64,000 bases of DNA from Flavobacterium branchiarum (lineage in GTDB: Bacteria > Bacteroidota > Bacteroidia > Flavobacteriales > Flavobacteriaceae): the NCBI RefSeq assembly GCF_030409845.1, contig NZ_JAUFQQ010000003.1:992001-1056000 (forward strand), given 5' to 3'. Of this stretch, positions 7,926 through 15,032 are shown piece by piece. A program made the position numbers and the translations under genes. Position 1 is the first letter of the stretch, and each line of letters starts with the position of its first letter. The notes beneath the pieces are model-generated. The model was not told where the DNA came from and did not search any database. It saw only the letters and a list, made by a program, of their open reading frames with translations.

Positions 7926-8327
7926 ATGAACAAAAGATATATTGGTAAGACAAATATTGATTTAAAAAAAGAGAAAGAAGTTAAAAGTATCAAAGAAATT
8001 AAAATAAGCGAATGGTTTAAATTATTTCTTATTATAGCTGGGATTGTGTTAGTTTTTGCTTTATTTATTGATAGAATGGATAAAAAACGTGAATACGAAC
8101 ATCATTTAATAAAAGAAAATAATGAAATTACTCGTGGAATAATTACAAAGATTAGTTTATATAAAGGTCATTCTGTTAGAGTTAAGTTTAAAGTAAATAA
8201 TATTTTTTATTATGGGAGTGATGGATTTGATAGTATGCAAGGTAAAGTTGTTGGAGATTCATTATTTGTAAAATATTATATAAAAAATCCTGATATTTTT
8301 ATAACTGAATTAAGCGATGACTTTTAG
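7926..8327 (+). CDS. Small membrane protein with DUF3592-like domain, probable immunity
   Basis: A 133-residue protein with a charged N-terminus, one membrane segment at about residues 36-55, then a beta-rich domain: I-T-R-G-I-I-T-K-I, V-R-V-K-F-K-V-N-N-I-F-Y-Y-G and K-V-V-G-D-S-L-F-V-K-Y-Y. The layout matches the protein at 4742-5107, so the two are probably distant relatives. It begins 3 bases after a relic toxin tail, consistent with an immunity gene. The family assignment is by pattern only. Confidence 0.6.
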   Translation: MNKRYIGKTNIDLKKEKEVKSIKEIKISEWFKLFLIIAGIVLVFALFIDRMDKKREYEHHLIKENNEITRGIITKISLYKGHSVRVKFKVNNIFYYGSDGFDSMQGKVVGDSLFVKYYIKNPDIFITELSDDF

Positions 8328-8398
8328 CTAGCTTTCGAAACGTTTCGATGTTACAACACACTTCTTACAGCATTTCTGGAGAAGCTTTGCCTCAGAAA

Positions 8399-8511
8399 AA
8401 CAGAATAAATTGCTTTGTAAAGTTAGAAAGTGATGATAATATATAGCCGATTTATCGGATATTTTGAATACTATAAAAAGTGCTAAAGTAAATAATACAA
8501 AACAGTTATGA
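8399..8511 (+). pseudogene. Relics of an immunity gene end and a toxin tail
   Basis: Bases 8402-8431 read N-K-L-L-C-K-V-R-K-stop and continue TGATGATAAT, matching the end and flank of the first gene in the window (N-N-L-L-Y-V-K-L-R-K-stop, bases 321-359). From 8440 another frame reads Y-I-A-D-L-S-D-I-L-N-T-I-K-S-A-K-V-N-N-T-K-Q-L-stop, with its TGA overlapping the ATG at 8508 in the usual toxin/immunity fashion. Both are fragments. Confidence 0.45.
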
Positions 8512-8723
8512 ATTGGTTATCTTTTTTAAAAAGCTTGCTATGTTTTATTGGAGTTTTTGGACTTTATAGATATGATATATGGTGGAAAAAAAATAAAATG
8601 GAAAAGAGAAAAGAACTTTTAAGTGATTATGATAAAACAATACGACTAGTTAAGAATTTTGGATTAAAAATTACGCTATTGATATTAGGATTACTTTTCT
8701 TAGCCGGATCGCTCGGAATGTAG
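8508..8723 (+). CDS. Small membrane protein, possible orphan immunity
   Basis: A 71-residue protein with two hydrophobic segments (about 6-22 and 51-68) joined by a basic, Lys-rich loop containing W-W-K-K-N-K. The ATG overlaps the TGA of a relic toxin tail, the arrangement seen for other immunity genes here. No family is recognised. It is the last gene of the Rhs region and is followed by a terminator. Confidence 0.45.
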   Translation: MNWLSFLKSLLCFIGVFGLYRYDIWWKKNKMEKRKELLSDYDKTIRLVKNFGLKITLLILGLLFLAGSLGM

Positions 8724-8787
8724 TAATTGTTAACACCCAAATTCTTTCCGTTCCCTAAACAACTAATCGGAAAATAGCTAAAAGACA

Positions 8788-8811
8788 AAAACCACGCATC
8801 GCCGTGGTTTT
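8788..8811. terminator. Terminator closing the Rhs cassette region
   Basis: A 9-bp stem (AAAACCACG-type arm at 8788-8796 against 8803-8811) with a 6-base loop. The A-run on one side and T-run on the other would allow it to act for the Rhs region and for the convergent gene ending at 8841. Confidence 0.65.
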
Positions 8812-8840
8812 GAGTGTTAAGCCGCTATTAGTTTGTTTTT

Positions 8841-10169
8841 TTACAGATTATTTTTCATTATAATTTCTTTTACGCCTCCTTTTGTTAAAATTATAGAATT
8901 GTACATTCCCGATTTATTCAGTACAAATTCTACAGTTCTGTCATTATTATCTGCTCTAAAAAATTTTGTTTTAGATTCAGGTAAAAGTTCAATTTCGGAG
9001 TTGTTATAATATAATTTTTCTCCGTTTTTGATTATTTCAATTTCGCCATATTTACCCGTATACTTGTCATATTGGGTAATGTCTGCTTTTATTTGATGGT
9101 GTTTGTACGGAAGTTCTACTTCTTTTTGAAAAGCAATTGCAGCAAGACTATACGCAATGATATGCGAAGGAGATTCGTTATTAGATAGCACCGCAATAAA
9201 AATTCCATCATCGGTAAATCGGTTAAAAGAGGTCATTGTACCAAAGAAACCGCCATCATGTGCAATCAGTTGATGCCCCTGATTGTAAAATGGATTAATC
9301 ATAAGTCCGTAACCATATGTTTGATTGTTATAAGAAGTAAACATTTTCTTTTTCATTTCTGCAGATAAGATAGTTGTACCATAAAGCGCTTTATCCCACA
9401 AAGCCAAATCGTCTAGGGTAGAATAAACTCCATCATGCCCGATGTTAAACGTCCAATTGATGTATGGATTCTGAACATATCCTTTTTCGGTTTTATGATA
9501 AACCCTTGCTTTTTTTGAAATTATCGAATCATTATTACTGACTCCTGTATTCTTCATTCCTACTTTATCAAAGATGTTTTTCTTTAAATAAACGGCGTAT
9601 TTTTCACCAGATACTTTTTCAATAATCTTACCTAACAAATAATATCCAATATTACTGTATTCGCTTTTAGTTCCTGGCTCAAACTCATAAGGCATTTTTT
9701 TTATTTCATTATATGCTTCATCTGCCGAAACAGTACTTATTGCCAATTCTTTAAAACCCATACCCAGTCCAGAAGAATGACATAAAAGCATGTGAATAGT
9801 AACTTTATCGGCTTTTGGGTAATCAGGAAAAAATTTGCTTAGCTTATCGTCAAGAGATAATTTTCCGTTTTCTACCAATAGCAGAATAGCTGTTGCAGTA
9901 AATTGTTTGGTTACCGAAGCCAATTGAAATTTGGTATCTACTGTGTTTTTAATATCCCATTCGTAGTCCGCTAATCCGTAAGCTTTTTTTAGTAAAACTG
10001 AACCGTTTTTTGTGACAATAACAGTACCGCTAAAATTGTTAATATCGACTTGAGCTTGCATATACTTAGCCAGATTAGTAGCTATGTCTTTTTGTCCAAA
10101 AAATAGTGTTGGAAAAAGAATGAAAATTAAAAGCAATCTCGATTTGGTTATTTGGTGCGTCTTTTTCAT
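8841..10169 (-). CDS. Serine hydrolase of the beta-lactamase (class C/PBP4-like) family
   Basis: A 442-residue exported protein: signal peptide in residues 1-25, then a beta-lactamase-related domain. The catalytic motifs are present: S-V-T-K (Ser85, Lys88), Y-S-N (Tyr171) and H-D-G-G (304-307, in place of K-T-G). Members include esterases, D-aminopeptidases, PBPs and some true beta-lactamases, so the substrate is unknown. The tail after residue 360 (K-Y-T-G-K-Y-G-E-I-E-I) is a lipocalin-like C-terminal domain common in this group. It starts 1 base after the marR stop and is almost certainly in one operon with it, under MarR control. Confidence 0.85.
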   Translation of the reverse strand: MKKTHQITKSRLLLIFILFPTLFFGQKDIATNLAKYMQAQVDINNFSGTVIVTKNGSVLLKKAYGLADYEWDIKNTVDTKFQLASVTKQFTATAILLLVENGKLSLDDKLSKFFPDYPKADKVTIHMLLCHSSGLGMGFKELAISTVSADEAYNEIKKMPYEFEPGTKSEYSNIGYYLLGKIIEKVSGEKYAVYLKKNIFDKVGMKNTGVSNNDSIISKKARVYHKTEKGYVQNPYINWTFNIGHDGVYSTLDDLALWDKALYGTTILSAEMKKKMFTSYNNQTYGYGLMINPFYNQGHQLIAHDGGFFGTMTSFNRFTDDGIFIAVLSNNESPSHIIAYSLAAIAFQKEVELPYKHHQIKADITQYDKYTGKYGEIEIIKNGEKLYYNNSEIELLPESKTKFFRADNNDRTVEFVLNKSGMYNSIILTKGGVKEIIMKNNL

Positions 10170-10170
10170 T

Positions 10171-10608
10171 TTATTTTTTGCAGTTTAAAATTATCTTGGT
10201 TAGTATTTTGTCTAGTAATTCAATTTCATCTTCCGACAATCCTTCAAGGGCAGTTTGTCTGTTTTTAAGAATAGCTGGATTTAATAATTCAATTGTTTTT
10301 TTGCCTTTTTCGGTGATTTCTAGGTTGAATTTTCTTCTGTCAGATTCGTTTGTTTTTCGTGTTAGATAATCTTTTTTAACCATTAACTCAATAATTCTAG
10401 TAATCGAAGCATTGTCTTTAAAAATTAATTCGGCTATTTCTTTCTGAGAATAATTGGAGTTTTTATCAATAATGATAAGTACTAAAGCTTGGTCAACTGT
10501 AATATCATTTACGATTTGGCTAATGTTTTTCTGTGAAATTTTTCGATACTCTTTTATTGTTTGCTCAATTGTATAAAGGACAGTTCCTGTTGGATTATTT
10601 TTTTTCAT
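10171..10608 (-). CDS. MarR family transcriptional regulator
   Basis: A 145-residue winged-helix protein with the MarR layout: N-terminal dimerisation helix, helix-turn-helix at about 57-82 (Y-S-Q-K-E-I-A-E-L-I-F-K-D-N-A-S-I-T-R), wing with the D-R-R-K-F-N-L-E-I-T-E-K-G signature, and a C-terminal dimerisation helix. It is first in an operon with the beta-lactamase-like gene. A perfect 22-bp palindrome lies 35 bases upstream of its start and is the obvious autoregulatory operator. The effector ligand is unknown. Confidence 0.9.
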   Translation of the reverse strand: MKKNNPTGTVLYTIEQTIKEYRKISQKNISQIVNDITVDQALVLIIIDKNSNYSQKEIAELIFKDNASITRIIELMVKKDYLTRKTNESDRRKFNLEITEKGKKTIELLNPAILKNRQTALEGLSEDEIELLDKILTKIILNCKK

Positions 10609-10642
10609 ACGAAATTATTTAGAAGCTAATAGTTGATACAAA

Positions 10643-10664
10643 TATAATTGATATATCAATTATA
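10643..10664. promoter_or_regulatory. Candidate MarR operator (22-bp perfect palindrome)
   Basis: Half-site TATAATTGATA is followed by its exact reverse complement. It sits 35 bases upstream of the marR ATG on the reverse strand. Length and symmetry match MarR-type operators. Being A+T only apart from the central Gs and Cs, some symmetry could be chance, but 11 matching pairs is striking. Confidence 0.6.
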
Positions 10665-11113
10665 TAAAAATGTTTTTTTGATTTTTTAAATTAAGTGTTT
10701 CTTTCAAGCTTTTTTATATGATTTAAAGGAAATTATGTATGAGAGAGATTAAACAACGATTTTTAAATTATTTGGTTGTATTCTCATCTTTTTAATAAAA
10801 CAGGTGTAAATACCTAGTGCCTCATTTTTATTTAGTAGTATTCTTGTAAGAAATAAATTTTATTTGATTGTGGTTTTCCGTAATGTAGCTAATTCTTAAA
10901 GGGGCAACTTTGGCTAGTGTTAAATATTATTCTTACTTAAAGATTAAATGTTCGTTAATTAAGATAAATTAGGTATAGTTGGTAATGTTATTTACTTAAA
11001 AAAAAATAATTAATTTAGAGAATAGCATAAGAAGCCACATGATTTGAGTATTAGAGATATTAGATGCGGTTAATAGGTAATCTTTTTATAATTTTACATA
11101 AAAATTAAATAGC
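10665..11113. other. Intergenic region, no gene seen
   Basis: About 450 bases of A+T-rich sequence between the divergent marR operon and the sce7726 operon. I see no convincing reading frame or hairpin. The last 100 bases must hold the promoter of the three-gene operon. A loose TAATTTTA near 11087 is a weak match to the TAnnTTTG box. Confidence 0.5.
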
Positions 11114-11971
11114 TTGAAAACTTCATATAAAATTAATCAACTACGAGATTATTCGACTTTATTTTCTAGGTCAGAGGTGAATAGGTGGATGAAAAATGAT
11201 TTCGACTCAATAAATTTAAAAATTCAGAGATACGACTCAAATATTTTAAATAAAAAAGTTAATTATTTAAAATATTTGAAGGATGTATACAAGATTTTAC
11301 GAAAATTTTATGCAAATGAATATATTTATAAAAATGAGTTCTTAAATAAATGGTTGATAAAGGAGCTTGGTACCTCAGAATCTATAATTTATAATGAATT
11401 TAGATTAGGGAAAGCAATTGCAGATTTAGTAATGTTTAATGGTTGTTCAAAAGTGTTTGAAATTAAAACATTGTTAGATAAAGAATCTAGATTAAACTCG
11501 CAGCTGCAAGAGTATAAAAAAATATTTAATGAGGTTTATGTTATTGTTCCTATTTCAAAAATAGAAAAGTACAGCTTATACGATGATAGTGTTGGAATTA
11601 TTTCTTATGACCAAGAGAATAGTCGATTTGATTTAATAAGGAATTCAGTTAAAAACTTGACTATTGATTCGAATTCAATTATGGAAATACTCCATACAAA
11701 AGAATATAAGAGTATTGTTGGAGATTATCATGGTGAATTTCCTGATTGTAACGATTTTGATCAATATGAGATTGGAAAACAGCTTATTAATGAAATTCCA
11801 GCAGAAGAATTAAATAAATTATTTATTAAAACTATGAAAAAAAGAAAAATAAATAATAATTTATGCAATAAAGAAAATAAGGAATTTAATCAGATTTTCT
11901 TGTCCCAAAACCTAAGTGAAATGCAAAAAATAAAATTGTTTAATAATTTAAATTCATTAATTTCTTATTAA
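11114..11971 (+). CDS. sce7726 family protein, PD-(D/E)XK nuclease-like
   Basis: A 285-residue soluble protein with a TTG start; no better start is seen downstream before conserved sequence. The central region (65-150) matches the sce7726 family: F-Y-A-N-E-Y-I-Y-K-N-E-F-L-N-K-W-L, then Y-N-E-F-R-L-G-K-A-I-A-D-L-V-M-F. It has the spacing of a PD-(D/E)XK nuclease core: Glu95, Asp104, E-I-K (Glu116, Lys118) and Q-x3-Y (Gln130, Tyr134). Cleavage activity is my inference. The C-terminus is Asn/Lys-rich and variable. It is the first gene of a three-gene operon, with 1 base to the next gene. Confidence 0.8.
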   Translation: MKTSYKINQLRDYSTLFSRSEVNRWMKNDFDSINLKIQRYDSNILNKKVNYLKYLKDVYKILRKFYANEYIYKNEFLNKWLIKELGTSESIIYNEFRLGKAIADLVMFNGCSKVFEIKTLLDKESRLNSQLQEYKKIFNEVYVIVPISKIEKYSLYDDSVGIISYDQENSRFDLIRNSVKNLTIDSNSIMEILHTKEYKSIVGDYHGEFPDCNDFDQYEIGKQLINEIPAEELNKLFIKTMKKRKINNNLCNKENKEFNQIFLSQNLSEMQKIKLFNNLNSLISY

Positions 11972-11972
11972 T

Positions 11973-12920
11973 ATGTACTATCCTTATTTACGCGCAAGAC
12001 AATTTGAACTAATTTCTTTACGAGAACTTATAATAGAAAATATCATTCAAAATTATGTTACTCCGATATTAGAACCAGTTAAAGACACATTTAATAATTT
12101 AAATTTAGCTCATAAATTATTTAAAGAAAATAATTTTAGTGCATTTTTAATAGTTAATCCTTTGGTTGGAGAATTAAATGGAGATGTTAATACTGTTTTG
12201 GATTATTTAGATACAATAGATGATTGTTGTTTTTTGCCAGCATTTCATTACACACAAAATTCAGATTATATAAGTCGAAGTATAACTGATTATAATTTAA
12301 GTGATTGTATGTTGATTTGTTATGATAATTTTACAGATGATGATGATTTTAGAGAATTATGTAGGCAAGATTTTATTACGCACATCACATTGTATGAGCC
12401 TCATAAGTACAGAAATCTTGATCGTTTTTTAAAAGGTTTGGGAAAAAATTATATCCGTTTGGATAACGTATTTGAAAGACAACTTAAGAATGCTGATTTT
12501 TTAGATATTCAAGCACATAAATTTTCGGAAGAACATCTTTTTTACCAAAATGAAAATTTCGACGGATTTTCTGATTTTACTGTTTTACCTAGTGAATTTA
12601 TTGATGGAGGAAGTACTCCGCGTGCTGTGGTGATTCATTTAACATATTTAAATATAGAAGAAGAAAATCAAATTTGGATTAGGCATTTTACTTCTAATAC
12701 AAATGATTCTATTGCTAACGTACAGGGGAAATTTGCAGAAGCAGCTTTGAAGGCGACTAATTTTTGTGAGGTAAATGGATTAGAGAATTCTGCGATAGCC
12801 GAATTACGTAATTATTATTTAAATGGTAGATACCCAGGTCTTGGAACTGTAAAGAAAATATCAATAAAAAATCATCTTAATGTTGTTAGGAATTATTTAG
12901 AGAGTAGAAATAATGAATAA
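11973..12920 (+). CDS. sce7725 family protein (beta-protein-like barrel)
   Basis: A 315-residue soluble protein whose N-terminus (Y-Y-P-Y-L-R-A-R-Q-F-E-L-I-S-L-R-E-L) and following I-x-P-I-L-E-P-V-K motif identify it as an sce7725 family member. These are usually encoded beside sce7726 proteins. Alternating strands and helices and the opening motif resemble phage Beta-type TIM-barrel proteins, though that relationship is uncertain. A late segment, R-H-F-T-S-N-T-N-D-S-I-A-N-V-Q-G-K-F, may be a conserved active or binding site. It starts 1 base after the sce7726 stop and overlaps the RES gene by 8 bases. Confidence 0.8.
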   Translation: MYYPYLRARQFELISLRELIIENIIQNYVTPILEPVKDTFNNLNLAHKLFKENNFSAFLIVNPLVGELNGDVNTVLDYLDTIDDCCFLPAFHYTQNSDYISRSITDYNLSDCMLICYDNFTDDDDFRELCRQDFITHITLYEPHKYRNLDRFLKGLGKNYIRLDNVFERQLKNADFLDIQAHKFSEEHLFYQNENFDGFSDFTVLPSEFIDGGSTPRAVVIHLTYLNIEEENQIWIRHFTSNTNDSIANVQGKFAEAALKATNFCEVNGLENSAIAELRNYYLNGRYPGLGTVKKISIKNHLNVVRNYLESRNNE

Positions 12921-13926
12921 CGTTTGTACAAATTGTTTTTCAGATAGAGAACTAAAAGCATATATAGACATTCAATCTAATAAAGGAGAATGTACTTTTT
13001 GTGGTACTAGTGGAATTGAAATTATTGATGTTTGTGAATTATATGATTTTTTTAAAGAGCTACTGGATAATTTTCAAAAAAAAGAAAATGGACAACCGTT
13101 AAAAAATTTAATACAAGGTAATTGGAGTCTTTTTTCTTCTGCGGAACTTTCTTATAGTATTTTGAATTTTGTAATTCATAATATTGATACTGATATCCTT
13201 AGTTCTGATGATTTCGTTGATTTTAATGAAGATATCTTTGAGAATGTGAATTATTGGGATAAATTAAAAGAGCAACTTATTTGGGAAAGGAGATATTTGA
13301 CGGATATAAATTATTTGACAGATGAATTAGGATGGGATGGGTTTTTTAATAGTCAAATAGCTTTAACAAAAGAGACAGTGCTATATAGGGCTAGATTACA
13401 TAATAAAAGTGAAGAGAATTCATATACTCATTCTGAAATGTTCTGTCCTCCAAAAAAGATTTCATCAGCGGGTAGAGCAAATTCAAGAGGTATTCCTTTT
13501 TTGTATCTAAGTGATAATAGGGAAACTATACTTTATGAAATTAGGGCATCTTATTTGGATGAAATATCTATTGGAACTTTTGCTTTAAAAGACGATTTAA
13601 AAGAGCTAATTTATATATCTGACTTTACTGAATCTCCAACCATTTTTCATCCATCAAGAGTAAATGAAAGAATTAAATCGACTTTATTAAAACAAAAAAT
13701 AAGTGTTGATTTATCAAAGCCAATGAGAAGATATGATTCTGAACTAGATTATATCCCTACTCAATTTATTTGTGAATTTATTAAGATTTATACTGGGGTA
13801 AAAGGAATAAAATTTAGAAGTTCTTTGCATACAATGGGAAATAATCTTGTTCTTTTTGACCAAGAAATTGTTCAATGTAACCATGTAGAAAAGGTTAGAG
13901 TTAAAAAGGTTCAGATATCTATTTGA
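12913..13926 (+). CDS. Zinc-finger HEPN/RES-NTD and RES domain protein
   Basis: A 337-residue protein. Residues 5-30 form a C-x2-C...C-x2-C zinc-ribbon (Cys5, Cys8, Cys27, Cys30). Residues 40-150 are helical, like the N-terminal domain found ahead of some RES domains. Residues 155-320 are the RES domain: L-Y-R-A-R (Arg159), F-L-Y-L-S-D (Tyr198), L-Y-E-I-R-A (Glu209) and G-I-K-F-R-S-S near 298-304. Known RES toxins such as MbcT degrade or modify NAD+; the Arg/Tyr/Glu/Ser set seen here is compatible with activity. No MbcA/Xre-type antitoxin is adjacent. The two sce77xx proteins may instead control or trigger it (inference). Confidence 0.8.
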   Translation: MNNVCTNCFSDRELKAYIDIQSNKGECTFCGTSGIEIIDVCELYDFFKELLDNFQKKENGQPLKNLIQGNWSLFSSAELSYSILNFVIHNIDTDILSSDDFVDFNEDIFENVNYWDKLKEQLIWERRYLTDINYLTDELGWDGFFNSQIALTKETVLYRARLHNKSEENSYTHSEMFCPPKKISSAGRANSRGIPFLYLSDNRETILYEIRASYLDEISIGTFALKDDLKELIYISDFTESPTIFHPSRVNERIKSTLLKQKISVDLSKPMRRYDSELDYIPTQFICEFIKIYTGVKGIKFRSSLHTMGNNLVLFDQEIVQCNHVEKVRVKKVQISI

Positions 13927-14087
13927 AATTTTATAGTAATTCTTTTTGCGATTAGCTATTTGTTATTTTACTAAATTGGTAATCTTATTTGTTTTTTACG
14001 TAAGAAAATTACTCAACAATAATAATGATTAATGAAAAATGATTATGTTTGTAATGCCTTCTTAAAAATTTAAAAAGAGTATTAGAA

Positions 14088-14720
14088 ATGAATATCAAGA
14101 TAACAGATAAAGAAAAAATTAGTGTAACTACGGCTTCTGATTTATACGAAATCATGCAACGCATTTTATTACGAGAAAATAAGATTGATAGTGAGAAGGA
14201 ACACTTCTGGATGATTGGGCTCAATATGGCAAATGTTATTCTTTATATAGAATTAGTAAGCATGGGTAGCGTGAAAGCAACAGTTGTAGAACCAATGAAT
14301 GTATATAGAGTTGCCGTGTTAAAAGGAGCAACAAGTGTTATCGCTGTTCATAATCATCCTAGCGGAAATATGACTGCATCTGCATCTGATAAAGATGAAA
14401 CGGACCGATTAATACAAGTAGGAAAGATTCTTAATATTAACCTTTTAGATCACCTGATTATTAGCACTGAAAAATATATGAGTTTTGCTAATATTGGACT
14501 AATGGCCGAATTAGAGCAAAGTGTAAAATACGTTCCAACGTATCAAATACAAGAAAGAATTCGCGATCGAGAACTTGAATTAAAAAAAGAAAAGGCTAAA
14601 ACGGATAAACTTAAAGAAACAGTTATTACTAATCTTCTAAAGCAGAATATGACAATAGAAGAAATAGCTTCTGTATTAAATCTTACTCCAAAAGAAGTTA
14701 AGGATATTAGTAAAAAGTAA
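14088..14720 (+). CDS. RadC-like JAB domain protein with C-terminal coiled coil
   Basis: A 210-residue protein. The JAB/JAMM metalloprotease fold of the RadC family covers about 17-140, with Glu55 and the motif H-N-H-P-S-G-N followed by Asp (His88, His90, Asp101; H-x-H-x10-D). The helix-hairpin-helix N-terminus of full RadC is missing. Instead a Lys/Glu-rich coiled coil (about 150-185) and a small helix-turn-helix-like end (I-E-E-I-A-S-V-L-N-L-T-P-K-E-V) follow. Such short RadC proteins are common on mobile islands in Bacteroidota; their role is not established. It lies 160 bases after the RES gene, perhaps as a separate unit. Confidence 0.85.
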   Translation: MNIKITDKEKISVTTASDLYEIMQRILLRENKIDSEKEHFWMIGLNMANVILYIELVSMGSVKATVVEPMNVYRVAVLKGATSVIAVHNHPSGNMTASASDKDETDRLIQVGKILNINLLDHLIISTEKYMSFANIGLMAELEQSVKYVPTYQIQERIRDRELELKKEKAKTDKLKETVITNLLKQNMTIEEIASVLNLTPKEVKDISKK

Positions 14721-14741
14721 GGCGCTAATTTCAATATTGGT

Positions 14742-14860
14742 TTTTAGCCCTGATAGTAGGGACATCCTTTTATGGTGGTCCCGATTTTTTTCGGGATGGC
14801 ATAAAAGATATAGCGGATAGCAGGAAATGGCTCCTTATATTTAGTCTTATTCCAAAAATA
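14742..14860. repeat. Structured intergenic repeat of flavobacterial type
   Basis: An outer pairing AGCC...GGCT encloses ATCCTTTTATG (about 14762-14773) against CATAAAAGATAT (about 14801-14812), with an inner hairpin TCCCGA...TCGGGA (14780-14797). I recall very similar AGCCC(C/T)GAT...AGCGGATAGC(A/G)GGA elements scattered between genes in Flavobacterium genomes. It is a repeated structured element rather than a gene, and may also terminate the radC-like transcript. Confidence 0.6.
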
Positions 14861-15032
14861 AGTAACGCTAATTAGTAAAGAATATGATAGTCTAAAAGGT
14901 ATTTACAATTACAGACTTCACTTTTTAATAGAACGAGTTTAATTAAAGCATAGAATTAATCAATATTTCTGAAACATTCTTTTATTGTAAGTATTATCCT
15001 TATATTGGGTGATATTTAAAAATGAGTGTATT

